From positions 452,001 through 516,000 of the forward strand of contig NZ_JAIRAU010000027.1 in NCBI RefSeq assembly GCF_020073745.1: a stretch of 64,000 nucleotides of DNA. The letters run 5' to 3'. The position numbers were made by a program, and so were the translations under genes. Shown one piece after another: positions 55,805 through 63,966 of this stretch; the first letter of the stretch is position 1, and the number at the start of each line of letters is the position of its first letter. A model generated the notes under the pieces. It was given only the letters and a program-made list of their open reading frames with translations. It was not told the DNA's origin and did not search any database. Origin of the DNA: Nannocystis pusilla. GTDB taxonomy: Bacteria > Myxococcota_A > Polyangia > Nannocystales > Nannocystaceae.

Positions 55805-56260
55805 GCTGCGCTGTCCAGCGCCGCGACCACGTGCTTCGGCTCCACCCCACGTCACGCGCATCGGCATCGTCGTCGGTTCGTGCGGCGCAGCGCGACGGAT
55901 GGCGCGTCCACAACCGCGCCGCTCCGCCGTCATGCGCCCGCGGTCGAGCTCGACGAGCAACGTGTGCAACACCGGTTCGTCGACAGCGAGCCCGGGCGCA
56001 GGCGGCACGATCGACGTCGCCGGGGCCTTCGCGGATGGGTCCGCGACAGCGACAGCGCCTCACCTCCGCGGTGATGGCCCACCTGGAGCGCCGGCGAGGC
56101 CCCGCTGCCGTCCTCGATCTCGTGGTGCGGCGGCTCCTTCGCAGCGAGCTCCGCCAGTCCGGGTCCGCGCGCGACCTCGGCCGGCGCGGCGTCAAAGCAC
56201 TGGCAGATCGGCGCGGCCCCGAAGTAGAGACCAGCGATATGCGGAACCATGCCGCGGGCG
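55805..56260 (-). pseudogene. Degraded duplicate of the DUF2169 gene
   Basis: The stretch GLYFGAAPICQCFDAAPAEV, ARGPGLAELAAKEPPHHEIE, DGSGASPALQVGHHRGGEAL parallels the neighbouring intact DUF2169 protein (FFGVVPICERFDAPAAEVTR, ASGASLALQLPHLRGGEAVT). After a frame change it continues APGLAVDEPVLHTLLVELDR and MPMRVTWG, matching APALAVDARDG and MPMRVAWSD. The N-terminal two thirds are absent and there are frameshifts, so it is a tandem duplicate in decay between tssC and its parent. Confidence 0.8.
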
Positions 56261-56327
56261 TGCGCGCGGCGATGGCGTCGAAGGTCGCGCGCGGCCGATC
56301 GCGGCGGCGGGCCAGCTGTTCCAGAGG

Positions 56328-57494
56328 TCAGTCGCTCCAGGCGACCCGCATCGGCATCGTCTCGAGCTCCTGCGGCAGGTAGCTGCGCAGCGCGGGGGCC
56401 GAGCCGCGCCACACGAGGGTCAGGCGGCCGGCCTCGGGGTCGAGCTCGAGGGTGTGCATGATGGCCTGGACCCGGGTGACGGTGCCGTCGCGGGCGTCGA
56501 CGGCGAGCGCGGGGGCGTACGGGACGGCGAGCTTCCACTGCGAGCGGCGCGGGTGGATGTGCGTGAGCGTCACGGCTTCGCCGCCGCGCAGGTGGGGGAG
56601 CTGCAGGGCGAGCGAGGCGCCGCTGGCGGCCTCGAAGGCGTGGTTCGCCGGTTGCTTGCCGTCGCCGGGGCCGAGCGCGGCGGGGACGAGGCCGCGGGTG
56701 ACCTCGGCCGCCGGGGCGTCGAAGCGCTCGCAGATCGGGACGACGCCGAAGAAGGCGGACCGCGGGTACCAGCCGTAGTCGATCCAACCTGTCCCCTGGG
56801 GCAGGGGCATCTTGTACCACTTCTTGAAGTCGCCGACGGCGAGGCGGGTCGGGGTCAGCGGATCGAGCAGGTCCTCGAGCTGGGGCAGCGACAGGCGCTC
56901 GACGGCGTCGCGGGTCGCGGCGATCAGGTAGCCGCGGCCGCACGGGTTGCGCGGGTAGAGGTACGGCGACGCGGCGGCGAGGTCGGCCTCGGTCATGTCG
57001 GCGAAGCGCGGGTCGCCGCGCAGCGGGTGGCCGTGCACCTCCTCGAAGACGGCGTCGCGTCCGCCGTAGGCGTGGCTGTAGCGCAGCGGGATCCGCTCGA
57101 TCGGGGCAGGGGTGGAGAACACCGCCCGGTTGGTGGCGTCGAGCGTGCATCGGCGCTCGCCGAGCGCGAGCAGGCGGACCTGATGGTCGCCGACCTTGAC
57201 CTCGGCGACCAGCTGGCGCGCCGTGCCGTCGCCGTAAACGTGGCCGTGGACGACGACGTCGGTGCGCAACTTGTGGGTGAACAGGTCCGTGTCGGCGAGC
57301 AGCTGCTCGGGGTCGGCGGGGTCCCACTCGGGCTCGGCGCGCAGGGCCGGCTGTTCGGCGGCCGGACTGATTCGGCCGGCGTCGTCGATCTCGTAAGTGC
57401 GCTTGGCGAGGATCGTCAGGGTCCACTTGCCGTCGAGGCCGTGCGCCGACAGCTGCAGCGCGGTCGCGGAGGGGGCTGTCTGTACCTGTCCCAA
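56328..57494 (-). CDS. DUF2169 domain protein (T6SS-associated)
   Basis: A 388-aa protein with the DUF2169 fold: GLDGKWTLTILAKRTYEIDD, DTDLFTHKLRTDVVVHGHVY, RIPLRYSHAYGGRDAVFEEV, PYLYPRNPCGRGYLIAATRD, WYPRSAFFGVVPICERFDAP and the C-terminal RSYLPQELETMPMRVAWSD. Proteins with this domain are encoded next to VgrG, PAAR and toxin genes, and some act as adaptors that load effectors onto the secretion needle. It ends a likely operon of 58756-59721, 57498-58745 and this gene, spaced by 3 bp from the PAAR-like gene. Which effector it serves is not known. Confidence 0.88.
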   Translation of the reverse strand: MGQVQTAPSATALQLSAHGLDGKWTLTILAKRTYEIDDAGRISPAAEQPALRAEPEWDPADPEQLLADTDLFTHKLRTDVVVHGHVYGDGTARQLVAEVKVGDHQVRLLALGERRCTLDATNRAVFSTPAPIERIPLRYSHAYGGRDAVFEEVHGHPLRGDPRFADMTEADLAAASPYLYPRNPCGRGYLIAATRDAVERLSLPQLEDLLDPLTPTRLAVGDFKKWYKMPLPQGTGWIDYGWYPRSAFFGVVPICERFDAPAAEVTRGLVPAALGPGDGKQPANHAFEAASGASLALQLPHLRGGEAVTLTHIHPRRSQWKLAVPYAPALAVDARDGTVTRVQAIMHTLELDPEAGRLTLVWRGSAPALRSYLPQELETMPMRVAWSD

Positions 57495-57497
57495 GGG

Positions 57498-58745
57498 TCA
57501 GCTCTCCTCCTGCTGCTCGGGCGGGGCGCCGAACTCCTCGATGCCGGTCAGCGGCAGCAGCTCCATCGCCATCTGGTGCGGGATCGACAGCGGCATCGAG
57601 GCCAGCATCTCCAGCAGGGCGTCGTAGCCCGTCTGGCGGTAGTACTCGAGCGGGGTCAGGTGCTTCTCCGGCGGCGGGCGGTGCGAGCCGAGCGTCGGCC
57701 GGGCCTGCGGGCGCTGCTGCGTGCTCGGCTTGCCGGGCTGCCATACGTTGGCAGGGGGCTTGTTCGGCTGCGAGGGCCTGGCGGGCTGCCACGGAGGGGG
57801 CCGCTGGGCGCCGAGCTGAGGTCCGCCGGCGGGACGCGGACCCGAGGGGTTGGCGGGGGTGAAGCCGGGAGGACGGTGGCCGCCGGGCTGGGGTCCGCCG
57901 GCGGGGCGGGGGCCCGAGGGGTTGGCGGGGGTGAAGCCGGGAGGACGGTGGCCGCCGGGCTGGGGCCCGCCTGCGGGGCGGGGGCCCGAGGGGTTGGCGG
58001 GGGTGAAGCCGGGAGGACGGTGGCCGCCGAGCTGGGGCCCGCCTGCGGGGCGCGGGCCCGCGGGTTTGCCGGGAGTGAAGCCGGGAGGGCGGTGACCGCC
58101 GAGCGTCGGGGCGGCGGCCTTGCCGGCGGCCGTGCTCCCCGCGTTGGCCGACGCCTTGCCGGCCGTCTTGGCGGCGGTCTTCGAGGCGAGCTTGGTGGAC
58201 AGCTTCTTGCTGATCGGGCCGACGACGCGCTTCTTGACGACGGCAGTCGCCGCGCCGGTCACCTGCTCCATCACGACGTCGGCGGCGTAGCTGACGACGC
58301 CGAACAGGATGTCCATCAGCGTCATGCCGGTGAAGTGGGTCGTCGGGCAGAGCACCCGTCCGGTCGGGACCGGGCCGACGGTCCAGCAGTTCGCGTTGAC
58401 GCCGATCACCAGCGTCAGCGCGGCCGCGACGGACACGCCCTCGACGGTGTAGGCCGAGGGGCCGAAGTACGAGACCGAGGAGCTCAGGAGGATGTCGAGC
58501 GGGGTCAGCTTGCTCGGAGGCCCGATGTGCGGGATCCCGGGGCCGATGTCGGTGCCGCGCTGCATCGTCATGCCAGACAGCGTCAGGCACGTCGGCGCCA
58601 TCATCGGCGTCAGCGGCTGGAGCCCGTGGAGGAACATGATCGTCAAGTACGGCGCCGGGCCGTTCGGCTTGGGGTCGGGCGGCGGCCAACAGGTGTGGAC
58701 GTCGATCCCGATCATCAGATCGAAGTGCTTCATCACGGCGAACAC
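57498..58745 (-). CDS. PAAR-like DUF4150 protein with Pro-rich tandem repeats
   Basis: A 415-aa protein. Residues 1-155 resemble the DUF4150/PAAR-like spike domain: GIDVHTCWPPPDPKPNGPAP, TCLTLSGMTMQRGTDIGPGI, PHIGPPSKLTPLDILLSSSV, GVNANCWTVGPVPTGRVLCP. Residues about 185-225 are Lys/Ala-rich, followed by four tandem 24-residue units of the form GGHRPPGFTPANPSGPRPAG-GPQx (about 215-310) and a Pro/Gln-rich tail. The C-terminal 60 residues (LTPLEYYRQTGYDALLEMLA) are a small folded end. PAAR-like domains sharpen the VgrG tip and carry cargo. It lies between two DUF2169 genes, so it is part of the secretion cargo set. Confidence 0.87.
   Translation of the reverse strand: MFAVMKHFDLMIGIDVHTCWPPPDPKPNGPAPYLTIMFLHGLQPLTPMMAPTCLTLSGMTMQRGTDIGPGIPHIGPPSKLTPLDILLSSSVSYFGPSAYTVEGVSVAAALTLVIGVNANCWTVGPVPTGRVLCPTTHFTGMTLMDILFGVVSYAADVVMEQVTGAATAVVKKRVVGPISKKLSTKLASKTAAKTAGKASANAGSTAAGKAAAPTLGGHRPPGFTPGKPAGPRPAGGPQLGGHRPPGFTPANPSGPRPAGGPQPGGHRPPGFTPANPSGPRPAGGPQPGGHRPPGFTPANPSGPRPAGGPQLGAQRPPPWQPARPSQPNKPPANVWQPGKPSTQQRPQARPTLGSHRPPPEKHLTPLEYYRQTGYDALLEMLASMPLSIPHQMAMELLPLTGIEEFGAPPEQQEES
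57815..58100 (-). repeat. Four 72-bp tandem repeats within the PAAR-like gene
   Basis: Units of 72 bp encode 24 residues each (GGHRPPGFTPxxPxGPRPAG plus GPQ and P/L). The middle units are nearly identical in DNA, so copy number could change by slippage or recombination without breaking the frame. Confidence 0.85.
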
Positions 58746-58755
58746 GGCGCGCTCC

Positions 58756-59721
58756 TCATCCGGGCTCGACGAGCCCGAGCATGCAAGTTCGCCGCTGGTG
58801 CGGCGTCAGGTGGTAGGCGAAGGAGTAGCGGTAGGTCAGGAACACGCGGCGGGCGTCGGCCTCGACGCCGATCTGATCGATCGCCGGGGTGCGCTCGCCG
58901 ATGTCGTCGCCGACCTCGACGCGGACGCGGATGTCGTGGACCGGCAGTTCGAACGCGAGCGCGCCGTCCTCGCAGACGCCGGTGATCGAGACGCGCTCGC
59001 CGGGCTCGGCGCGCGGGACGATCATCTTCGGGAAGGCGTCGTTGAAGAACTCGGGCTTGAGGCGGCGGATCTGCTGGCCGGTCTCGTCGAGCTCGACGCC
59101 GCGGCGCACCCGCGGAGCGAAGGTCTGCGGGCACGGACCGGTGCCGACAGGCTCGGGACGGTCGCTCCACGCGCGGATCGGGGCGTCGGGATCCTCGAGG
59201 TTCGGCAGCAGGTTGCCGCGGGCGCGGTCCGCCTCGAGGTAGAAGCCGCGGCCGTCCGGGTTGTCGACGTACGCGACGTCGACGCCGTCCCACCTGTCCT
59301 TGCCGCCATAGGCGCGGGCGAGGGTCAGCGGGACCTCGCGCGTCGGCTCGGGCGCGCCGGGGGCAAGGCCGGTGAGGCCGGGCCGCCAGTGGCGGTCGCC
59401 CCACGCGAGGATCCGGGCGCGCCACCTGGCGCCGACCTGCGCGACGACCTCGATGCTCGGGACCGGCCTGGCGCTGCGAGCTGACCCAAAGACCAGGAGG
59501 TCGACGCCGCCGCGGACGTAGCGCTGGTCGGAGGGCATCGGCCCGTACGGCCCCTGCCAGGGCGCCGGCGAGACGCCCCACGGCTGGTCGTCGGCCGGCT
59601 TCAGGCGGCCGTCGACGATGTCGTAGGTGACGCGGAGCATCGCGCAGGCGAGCACCTTGCGCGCCTCGATGCACCCGCGGAAGAGGTACGCCGGGTACGG
59701 GGTGTAATTGAAGAACTGCAT
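58756..59721 (-). CDS. DUF2169 domain protein (second, T6SS-associated)
   Basis: A 321-aa DUF2169 protein, distinct from the one at 56328: MQFFNYTPYPAYLFRGCIEA, RKVLACAMLRVTYDIVDGRL, EVPLTLARAYGGKDRWDGVD, VAYVDNPDGRGFYLEADRAR, PCPQTFAPRVRRGVELD and TYRYSFAYHLTPHQRRTCML near the C-terminus. I chose the ATG at 59721, where family sequence begins; the longer frame upstream is antisense to the effector gene's 5' region. It is the first gene of the minus-strand operon with the PAAR-like gene (10-bp gap) and is divergent from the ADP-ribosyltransferase effector, so adaptor and toxin could share regulation. Confidence 0.87.
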   Translation of the reverse strand: MQFFNYTPYPAYLFRGCIEARKVLACAMLRVTYDIVDGRLKPADDQPWGVSPAPWQGPYGPMPSDQRYVRGGVDLLVFGSARSARPVPSIEVVAQVGARWRARILAWGDRHWRPGLTGLAPGAPEPTREVPLTLARAYGGKDRWDGVDVAYVDNPDGRGFYLEADRARGNLLPNLEDPDAPIRAWSDRPEPVGTGPCPQTFAPRVRRGVELDETGQQIRRLKPEFFNDAFPKMIVPRAEPGERVSITGVCEDGALAFELPVHDIRVRVEVGDDIGERTPAIDQIGVEADARRVFLTYRYSFAYHLTPHQRRTCMLGLVEPG

Positions 59722-59890
59722 CGCGCCGCGGGGGACCGACGCGCGCTCGCCGCTCGGACGTCGGGGCCCGTCGAAGGACGCGAGTCTCGCACGAAGGCGG
59801 CGGCGTTTGTACGCGCACAAGTGCGCCAGAGGGATCCGCGCGCGCGGTGGTGCTCGCGGCGACGACTTGCGTGCGGAGAGGAGGCCGGTG

Positions 59891-61480
59891 ATGCTCGTCG
59901 TCGGCGCGCGCCGTGCCGGCGTGCGCGAGGGGCGGGGCATGCCGGTGTTCAAGGGAGGGATCGGGGGCGGCAGCGACGTGACGCCGGACGTGACGCCGAA
60001 CGTGTCGCCGAAGGTGTCGTCGAACGTGTCGCCGAACGTGTCGCCGAACGCGTCGCCGAACGTGCCGTCAGCGAAGCCGCCGAGGCCGGCGAAGCCGCCC
60101 GGCTCGCCGTCGTCCTCGCCCGGGTCGAACCCGAGGGGCGGCGAGGCGAGCGGAGAGGGCGGGCTGCCGCTCGCGCTCGTGGGCGGGCCGCCGGCGGCGT
60201 CCACGGGCGCGAGCTCGCCGGGCGGCGGGTGGACGATGGGTCAGGCGGTCAGCCCCGGAGGCGCCGGGACCGCGCCGACGATCATGCATCCGCAACTGGC
60301 CCCGCCGACGCCGAGCCCGTTGACGCCGGCGACTCCGTGGAAGTCCGCCCGGCCGAGCGCGCCGAGACCCGCGACGACGCCGACCCAACTGGGCAGACCG
60401 CAGGCGGGCGCGTCGGGCGGGGAGCAGACGGCCAAGACGGAGTCGCCGCCGTCGACTTCGGACGCGAACAACGAGTCGGACGCGCACGACGGGCCGGAGG
60501 CGAACGACGGGCCGGAGGCGAACGACGGGCCGGAGGCGAACGACGGGCCGGAGGCGAACGACGGGCCGGACGCGGACGCCGGGCCGGACGCGGACGACGG
60601 GCCGGACGCGAACGACGCGCCGAACTGGAAGCCGGCCAAGCCGAACAAGGACGACGGCTCGCGGAGCCCGTTCGGGTCGCGGAAAGAGTCGTCGGACCCG
60701 TTCGCCACGAAGCATATGCCCCCTCGGCTGGCTGGCGACGGGCTTGACCCCTTCGGGCGCGGTCGGGTCAAACCGGAGCGCCCGACGAAGTACGATTACG
60801 AGTACTTCCAGAAGATGTCGAAGCCGGCCCTAAAAAATGACGCAAGCTGGCTAGAGTGGGAACAGAAGATCATCAAAGAGGCCAGGAGAAAGAATCGGAA
60901 GGTCTACGGGCGCCTCGACGACCCCGAGATGCTCGCCCTCGTCCGGTACACCCAGGGCGACTACGAGGCCCTGAACTGGACGCTTCGTAACGGCACGCCT
61001 GGGCAGAAGAACGAGTGGGAGGGGTACAAGAAGACCCTGAATTCGGCCCTCTCGAAGCTGCCTCCATACCAGGGCATCGTTTGTCGAGGAGCCAAGGGCC
61101 TCGGCAGTTATGACTCGGCCTACCAGGTGGGCAAGGTCGTCTCCGACAATGCGTTCGTGAGCACGTGCGCCGGCAGCGACCCGCCTTCGAAGTTCAGGGG
61201 GCAATACGAGTTCTTGATCAAGTCCAAGACGGGTCGTTACATCGAGAACCTGTCCGTTTTCGGTTACAAGGGGAAAGATATCAATCAGCCGGAAACGGAC
61301 AAGCTCAACCAGGACCGCGAGGCCGAGGTGCTGTTCGCGACCGACACGAAGTTCCTGGTGACCGGGCGAGAGAACACCACGATGTGGGTCCCGTACACCA
61401 CCGATTTCAGGCGTCCGGCCGGTTCGACCGCGGACGGCGAGTACGTGCCGAAGACGATCATTTACATGGTGGAGATCTGA
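59891..61480 (+). CDS. Predicted T6SS effector: repeat-rich N-terminus and C-terminal ADP-ribosyltransferase
   Basis: A 529-aa protein. The ATG at 59891 has an AGGAGG site 6 nt upstream; ATG 59939 (MPVFKGGIGGGS) with GAGGGG is the other choice. Residues about 30-60 are tandem four-residue units (NVSP type), 60-190 Pro/Ser-rich, and 198-240 repeated six-residue DGPEAN units. Residues about 300-529 form an ADP-ribosyltransferase exoenzyme domain: VCRGAKGLG with Arg399, NAFVSTC with Ser424-Thr425 (STC rather than STS), and QDREAEVLFAT with Glu477-x-Glu479, the R-S-ExE set of arginine-modifying enzymes. The 3' half is clearly less GC-rich than its surroundings, which suggests transfer. It lies between the DUF2169/PAAR-like operon and vgrG, so export by the T6SS into rival cells is the likely role. 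Confidence 0.85.
   Translation: MLVVGARRAGVREGRGMPVFKGGIGGGSDVTPDVTPNVSPKVSSNVSPNVSPNASPNVPSAKPPRPAKPPGSPSSSPGSNPRGGEASGEGGLPLALVGGPPAASTGASSPGGGWTMGQAVSPGGAGTAPTIMHPQLAPPTPSPLTPATPWKSARPSAPRPATTPTQLGRPQAGASGGEQTAKTESPPSTSDANNESDAHDGPEANDGPEANDGPEANDGPEANDGPDADAGPDADDGPDANDAPNWKPAKPNKDDGSRSPFGSRKESSDPFATKHMPPRLAGDGLDPFGRGRVKPERPTKYDYEYFQKMSKPALKNDASWLEWEQKIIKEARRKNRKVYGRLDDPEMLALVRYTQGDYEALNWTLRNGTPGQKNEWEGYKKTLNSALSKLPPYQGIVCRGAKGLGSYDSAYQVGKVVSDNAFVSTCAGSDPPSKFRGQYEFLIKSKTGRYIENLSVFGYKGKDINQPETDKLNQDREAEVLFATDTKFLVTGRENTTMWVPYTTDFRRPAGSTADGEYVPKTIIYMVEI
60487..60612 (+). repeat. 18-bp tandem repeats (DGPEAN codons) in the effector gene
   Basis: Seven or so copies of an 18-base unit (GACGGGCCGGAGGCGAAC and variants) encode DGPEAN/DGPDAD. 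It is an in-frame coding repeat without spacers, so it is not a CRISPR array. Copy number could vary between strains. Confidence 0.85.
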
Positions 61481-61482
61481 GC

Positions 61483-61689
61483 ATGGCGAACCTGACATCG
61501 GCCGAGATCGCAAGCGCCACCGCGCAGCTCCAGCGCGAGTTTCGGGCCCGTCAGGCCCAGATCGCCGCCGCCGAAGCCGCCGGCGAGGTCGTCCCGTACG
61601 CGCCCGAGCGCACCGACGACGACGGCGGCTTTGAGGTCGTCGGGGGGCACACGCCGATCGCCCCCGCGGGGCTCGTCCGGACCAAATAA
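61483..61689 (+). CDS. Small gene directly downstream of the effector; candidate immunity or accessory protein
   Basis: A 68-aa protein, starting 2 bp after the effector stop: MANLTSAEIASATAQLQREF and RARQAQIAAAEAAGEVVPYA, then TDDDGGFEVVGGHTPIAPAG. It is mostly one charged helix followed by an acidic tail, with no membrane segment or signal. T6SS toxins of this kind usually have a cytoplasmic immunity protein encoded immediately after the toxin, and this is the only gene in that place. At 68 aa, however, it is shorter than typical ADP-ribosyltransferase antitoxins, so it could instead be a secretion helper. Convergent with vgrG. Confidence 0.65.
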   Translation: MANLTSAEIASATAQLQREFRARQAQIAAAEAAGEVVPYAPERTDDDGGFEVVGGHTPIAPAGLVRTK

Positions 61690-61704
61690 CCGGCGCACCG
61701 GGGC

Positions 61705-63966
61705 TCAGAAGAAGCCGCCGCCGCCCCCCGCGCCCATGTTGGTGGTGACGAGCGAGCCGTTGATGCTGACCACGCCGGCGCTCGAGATGTCGATGCCGGC
61801 GGGGGACAGGGTGATGGTCGAGCCGCCCGCGGACAGCACGATCGTGGCGGCGGAGACCGTCAGCGCGCCGGTGACGGTGAGCGTGTCGTTGGCGCCGACC
61901 ATGGTGACGCGCTCCGCGCCGACGACGAGGTTCTGGGTGGCGCCGATCGTCACGGTGTTGTTCATGCCGACCGTGACGAGCAGGTCGGTGCCGACCGAGG
62001 CGCTGACCATCATCGTGACGTCGCACATGACGTTGCCGAGCACGGTGGTGGTCTGATCGAGGCCGACCTCGAGCGTGCGGGCGCCGAGGACCTGGACGTG
62101 CTGATTGCCGCCGACGGCCAGAGCGTTGTCCATCCCGGCGACGGTGAGGACGTGGCCGTGGACGCTGAGGCTGTGGTCGCCGCCGACGATGTTCTCCTGG
62201 GCGCCGCCGACGGTGGTCGCCTGGTTGGCGCCGATCGTGGTCGACTGGTTGAGGCCGATCGTGTTGATCTGGTTCTGGCCGATCGTGTTGGTCTGGTGCT
62301 GGCCGACGTCGAGGCGCTGATCGACGCCGACGAACATCGTCTCGTTGCTGCCGACTGTGGCCGAGCGGTCGACGCCGACGTCCTCGGTCTGGTTGTTGGC
62401 GACGGTCAGGTGGTCGTCGTTGCCGACGTCGCGGGTCGCGTCGTGCAGCACGATCGTGTTCATGTCGTACTGCGCGTGGATGAAGATCTCCTCGGTGCCC
62501 TTGGCGTCCTCGAAGCGCAGCTCGTTGAAGCCCCCGCCGCCGGGGCTCGAGTCGGACTTGATGGTGCTCTTGGTCTTCTCCTCCGGCAGCGGGTAGGGCG
62601 GCTGGCGCGTGCCGTCGTAGATCCGGCCGGTGACGATCGGCCGGTTGGGGTCGCCCTCGATGAACTCGACCAGCACCTCGTGGCCGATCCGCGGCAGGAA
62701 GAACGAGCCGTACGACGGGCCCGCCCACGCCTGGCTGACGCGGACCCAGCACGAGCTGAGCTCGCTGAACGGCGCCGCGCGGTCCCAGTGGAACTGGACC
62801 TTCACCCGGCCCTGCTCGTCGACGTAGATCTCCTCGCCCGCGGGGCCGACGACGGTCGCGGTCTGCACCCCGCGGATCGTCGGCACCTTGGTGACGCGCG
62901 GCGGGCGGTACGGCGTGGTCACCGGGATCGCGACGAAGTCGTTGTCGTAGACCAGCTCGGCGTCGGCGTAGACGATCCGCGGCTGCTCGCCGCGGTGGAT
63001 CGTGCGCAGCACGTGGTACTCGCCGTCGAACTCGTGGCGCATGTGGTCGGCGAGCAGGAACGAGTGGCCGGGGACCAGGCGCGGGCAGTCGCTGGTGCCG
63101 GTGGCGACCACGCCGCCGACGCGCGCCGCCTCGAGCCGCAGCTTGGCCTGCATGGTCGCTATCGCCGGGTCGCGGGCGCCGATCGGCGCGTCGTAGAGCT
63201 CGAGCTGGGCGGCGCCGCGGGGGGCCTGGTCGCGGGCCTCGACGTTGCGCGAGACGTAATGATCGTGGTCGCGCACGACCGTCGCGCCGGGCGTGATCTG
63301 GTGGCCGAGCGAGAACTTGCGGACATGTTCGCTGCCGCGGATCTTCTCGTCGACGCGGAACGGCAGCGCCGGGTCGCCCTGGATCCGCTCGCGCCCGGTG
63401 TTGATGTCCGACAGCACGAGCGTGTGCGCGTCCTCCTCGTGCTCGAAGTAGAAGGCGATGCCGTCCTCCTCCATGAGGCGGCGGATGAAGCTCAGGTCGC
63501 TCTCGCGGTACTGCACGCAGTAGTCGCGCGCGCTGTACGAGCCGGCCAAACGCAGGCGGTAGCGGATGCCCGACTCGCCGAGCACGGCCTCGAGGATCTG
63601 CGGGGTCGACATCCGCTGGAAGATCCGGCTGGTCGTGCGGAACTGCATCTTCCACACGTCGGGTACCAGGCAGACGCGGTAGGTCGAGCGCGGCGGCAGC
63701 TCCCCCGTGTACTCGGCGCGGCACAGCAGGCCGTGGATCGTCCGCGCGGCGCGGTCGGTGCCGGCGAGGCGGAGGCTGGCGTACGCGCCGACCATCTCGT
63801 CGACCATCTCGAAGCGCGCCGTCAGCTCGATCTGGAACTCGTAGAGCTCGGAGACCGCCTCGACCCCGGAGAAGCGGAGCACCCAGAATTGATTCGCCGA
63901 ACCTGCGACCTCGAAGCGGGCCGAGTTCCCGCCGATCATGCTCGCGACAAGCAGCTCCGACTCCAC
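61705..63966 (-). CDS. vgrG: T6SS tip protein VgrG
   Basis: A 753-aa spike protein. The gp27-like part is residues about 20-390 (FWVLRFSGVEAVSELYEFQI, YRESDLSFIRRLMEEDGIAF, YFEHEEDAHTLVLSD, HPRLVPGHSFLLADH-type). The gp5-like OB domain follows (EIYVDEQGRVKVQFHWDR, SSCWVRVSQAWAGPSYGSFF, LPRIGHEVLVEFIEGDPNRP, IVTGRIYDG). The C-terminal 270 residues are the beta-helix of short repeats (NQTEDVGVDRSATVGSNETM, NQINTIGLNQSTTIGANQAT), with a Gly-rich end (GAGGGGGFF) that can seat a PAAR protein. It starts with GTG at 63966, 34 bp from the window edge. It belongs with the effector, PAAR-like and DUF2169 genes. Confidence 0.95.
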   Translation of the reverse strand: MESELLVASMIGGNSARFEVAGSANQFWVLRFSGVEAVSELYEFQIELTARFEMVDEMVGAYASLRLAGTDRAARTIHGLLCRAEYTGELPPRSTYRVCLVPDVWKMQFRTTSRIFQRMSTPQILEAVLGESGIRYRLRLAGSYSARDYCVQYRESDLSFIRRLMEEDGIAFYFEHEEDAHTLVLSDINTGRERIQGDPALPFRVDEKIRGSEHVRKFSLGHQITPGATVVRDHDHYVSRNVEARDQAPRGAAQLELYDAPIGARDPAIATMQAKLRLEAARVGGVVATGTSDCPRLVPGHSFLLADHMRHEFDGEYHVLRTIHRGEQPRIVYADAELVYDNDFVAIPVTTPYRPPRVTKVPTIRGVQTATVVGPAGEEIYVDEQGRVKVQFHWDRAAPFSELSSCWVRVSQAWAGPSYGSFFLPRIGHEVLVEFIEGDPNRPIVTGRIYDGTRQPPYPLPEEKTKSTIKSDSSPGGGGFNELRFEDAKGTEEIFIHAQYDMNTIVLHDATRDVGNDDHLTVANNQTEDVGVDRSATVGSNETMFVGVDQRLDVGQHQTNTIGQNQINTIGLNQSTTIGANQATTVGGAQENIVGGDHSLSVHGHVLTVAGMDNALAVGGNQHVQVLGARTLEVGLDQTTTVLGNVMCDVTMMVSASVGTDLLVTVGMNNTVTIGATQNLVVGAERVTMVGANDTLTVTGALTVSAATIVLSAGGSTITLSPAGIDISSAGVVSINGSLVTTNMGAGGGGGFF

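Noticed and set aside
57815..58100. Regularly repeated DNA as a possible CRISPR array
   Set aside because: The repeats are contiguous, in frame and lack unique spacers; they encode a Pro-rich stalk.
60487..60612. 18-bp repeats as a possible CRISPR or iteron set
   Set aside because: They are in-frame DGPEAN codons inside the effector gene, with no spacers.
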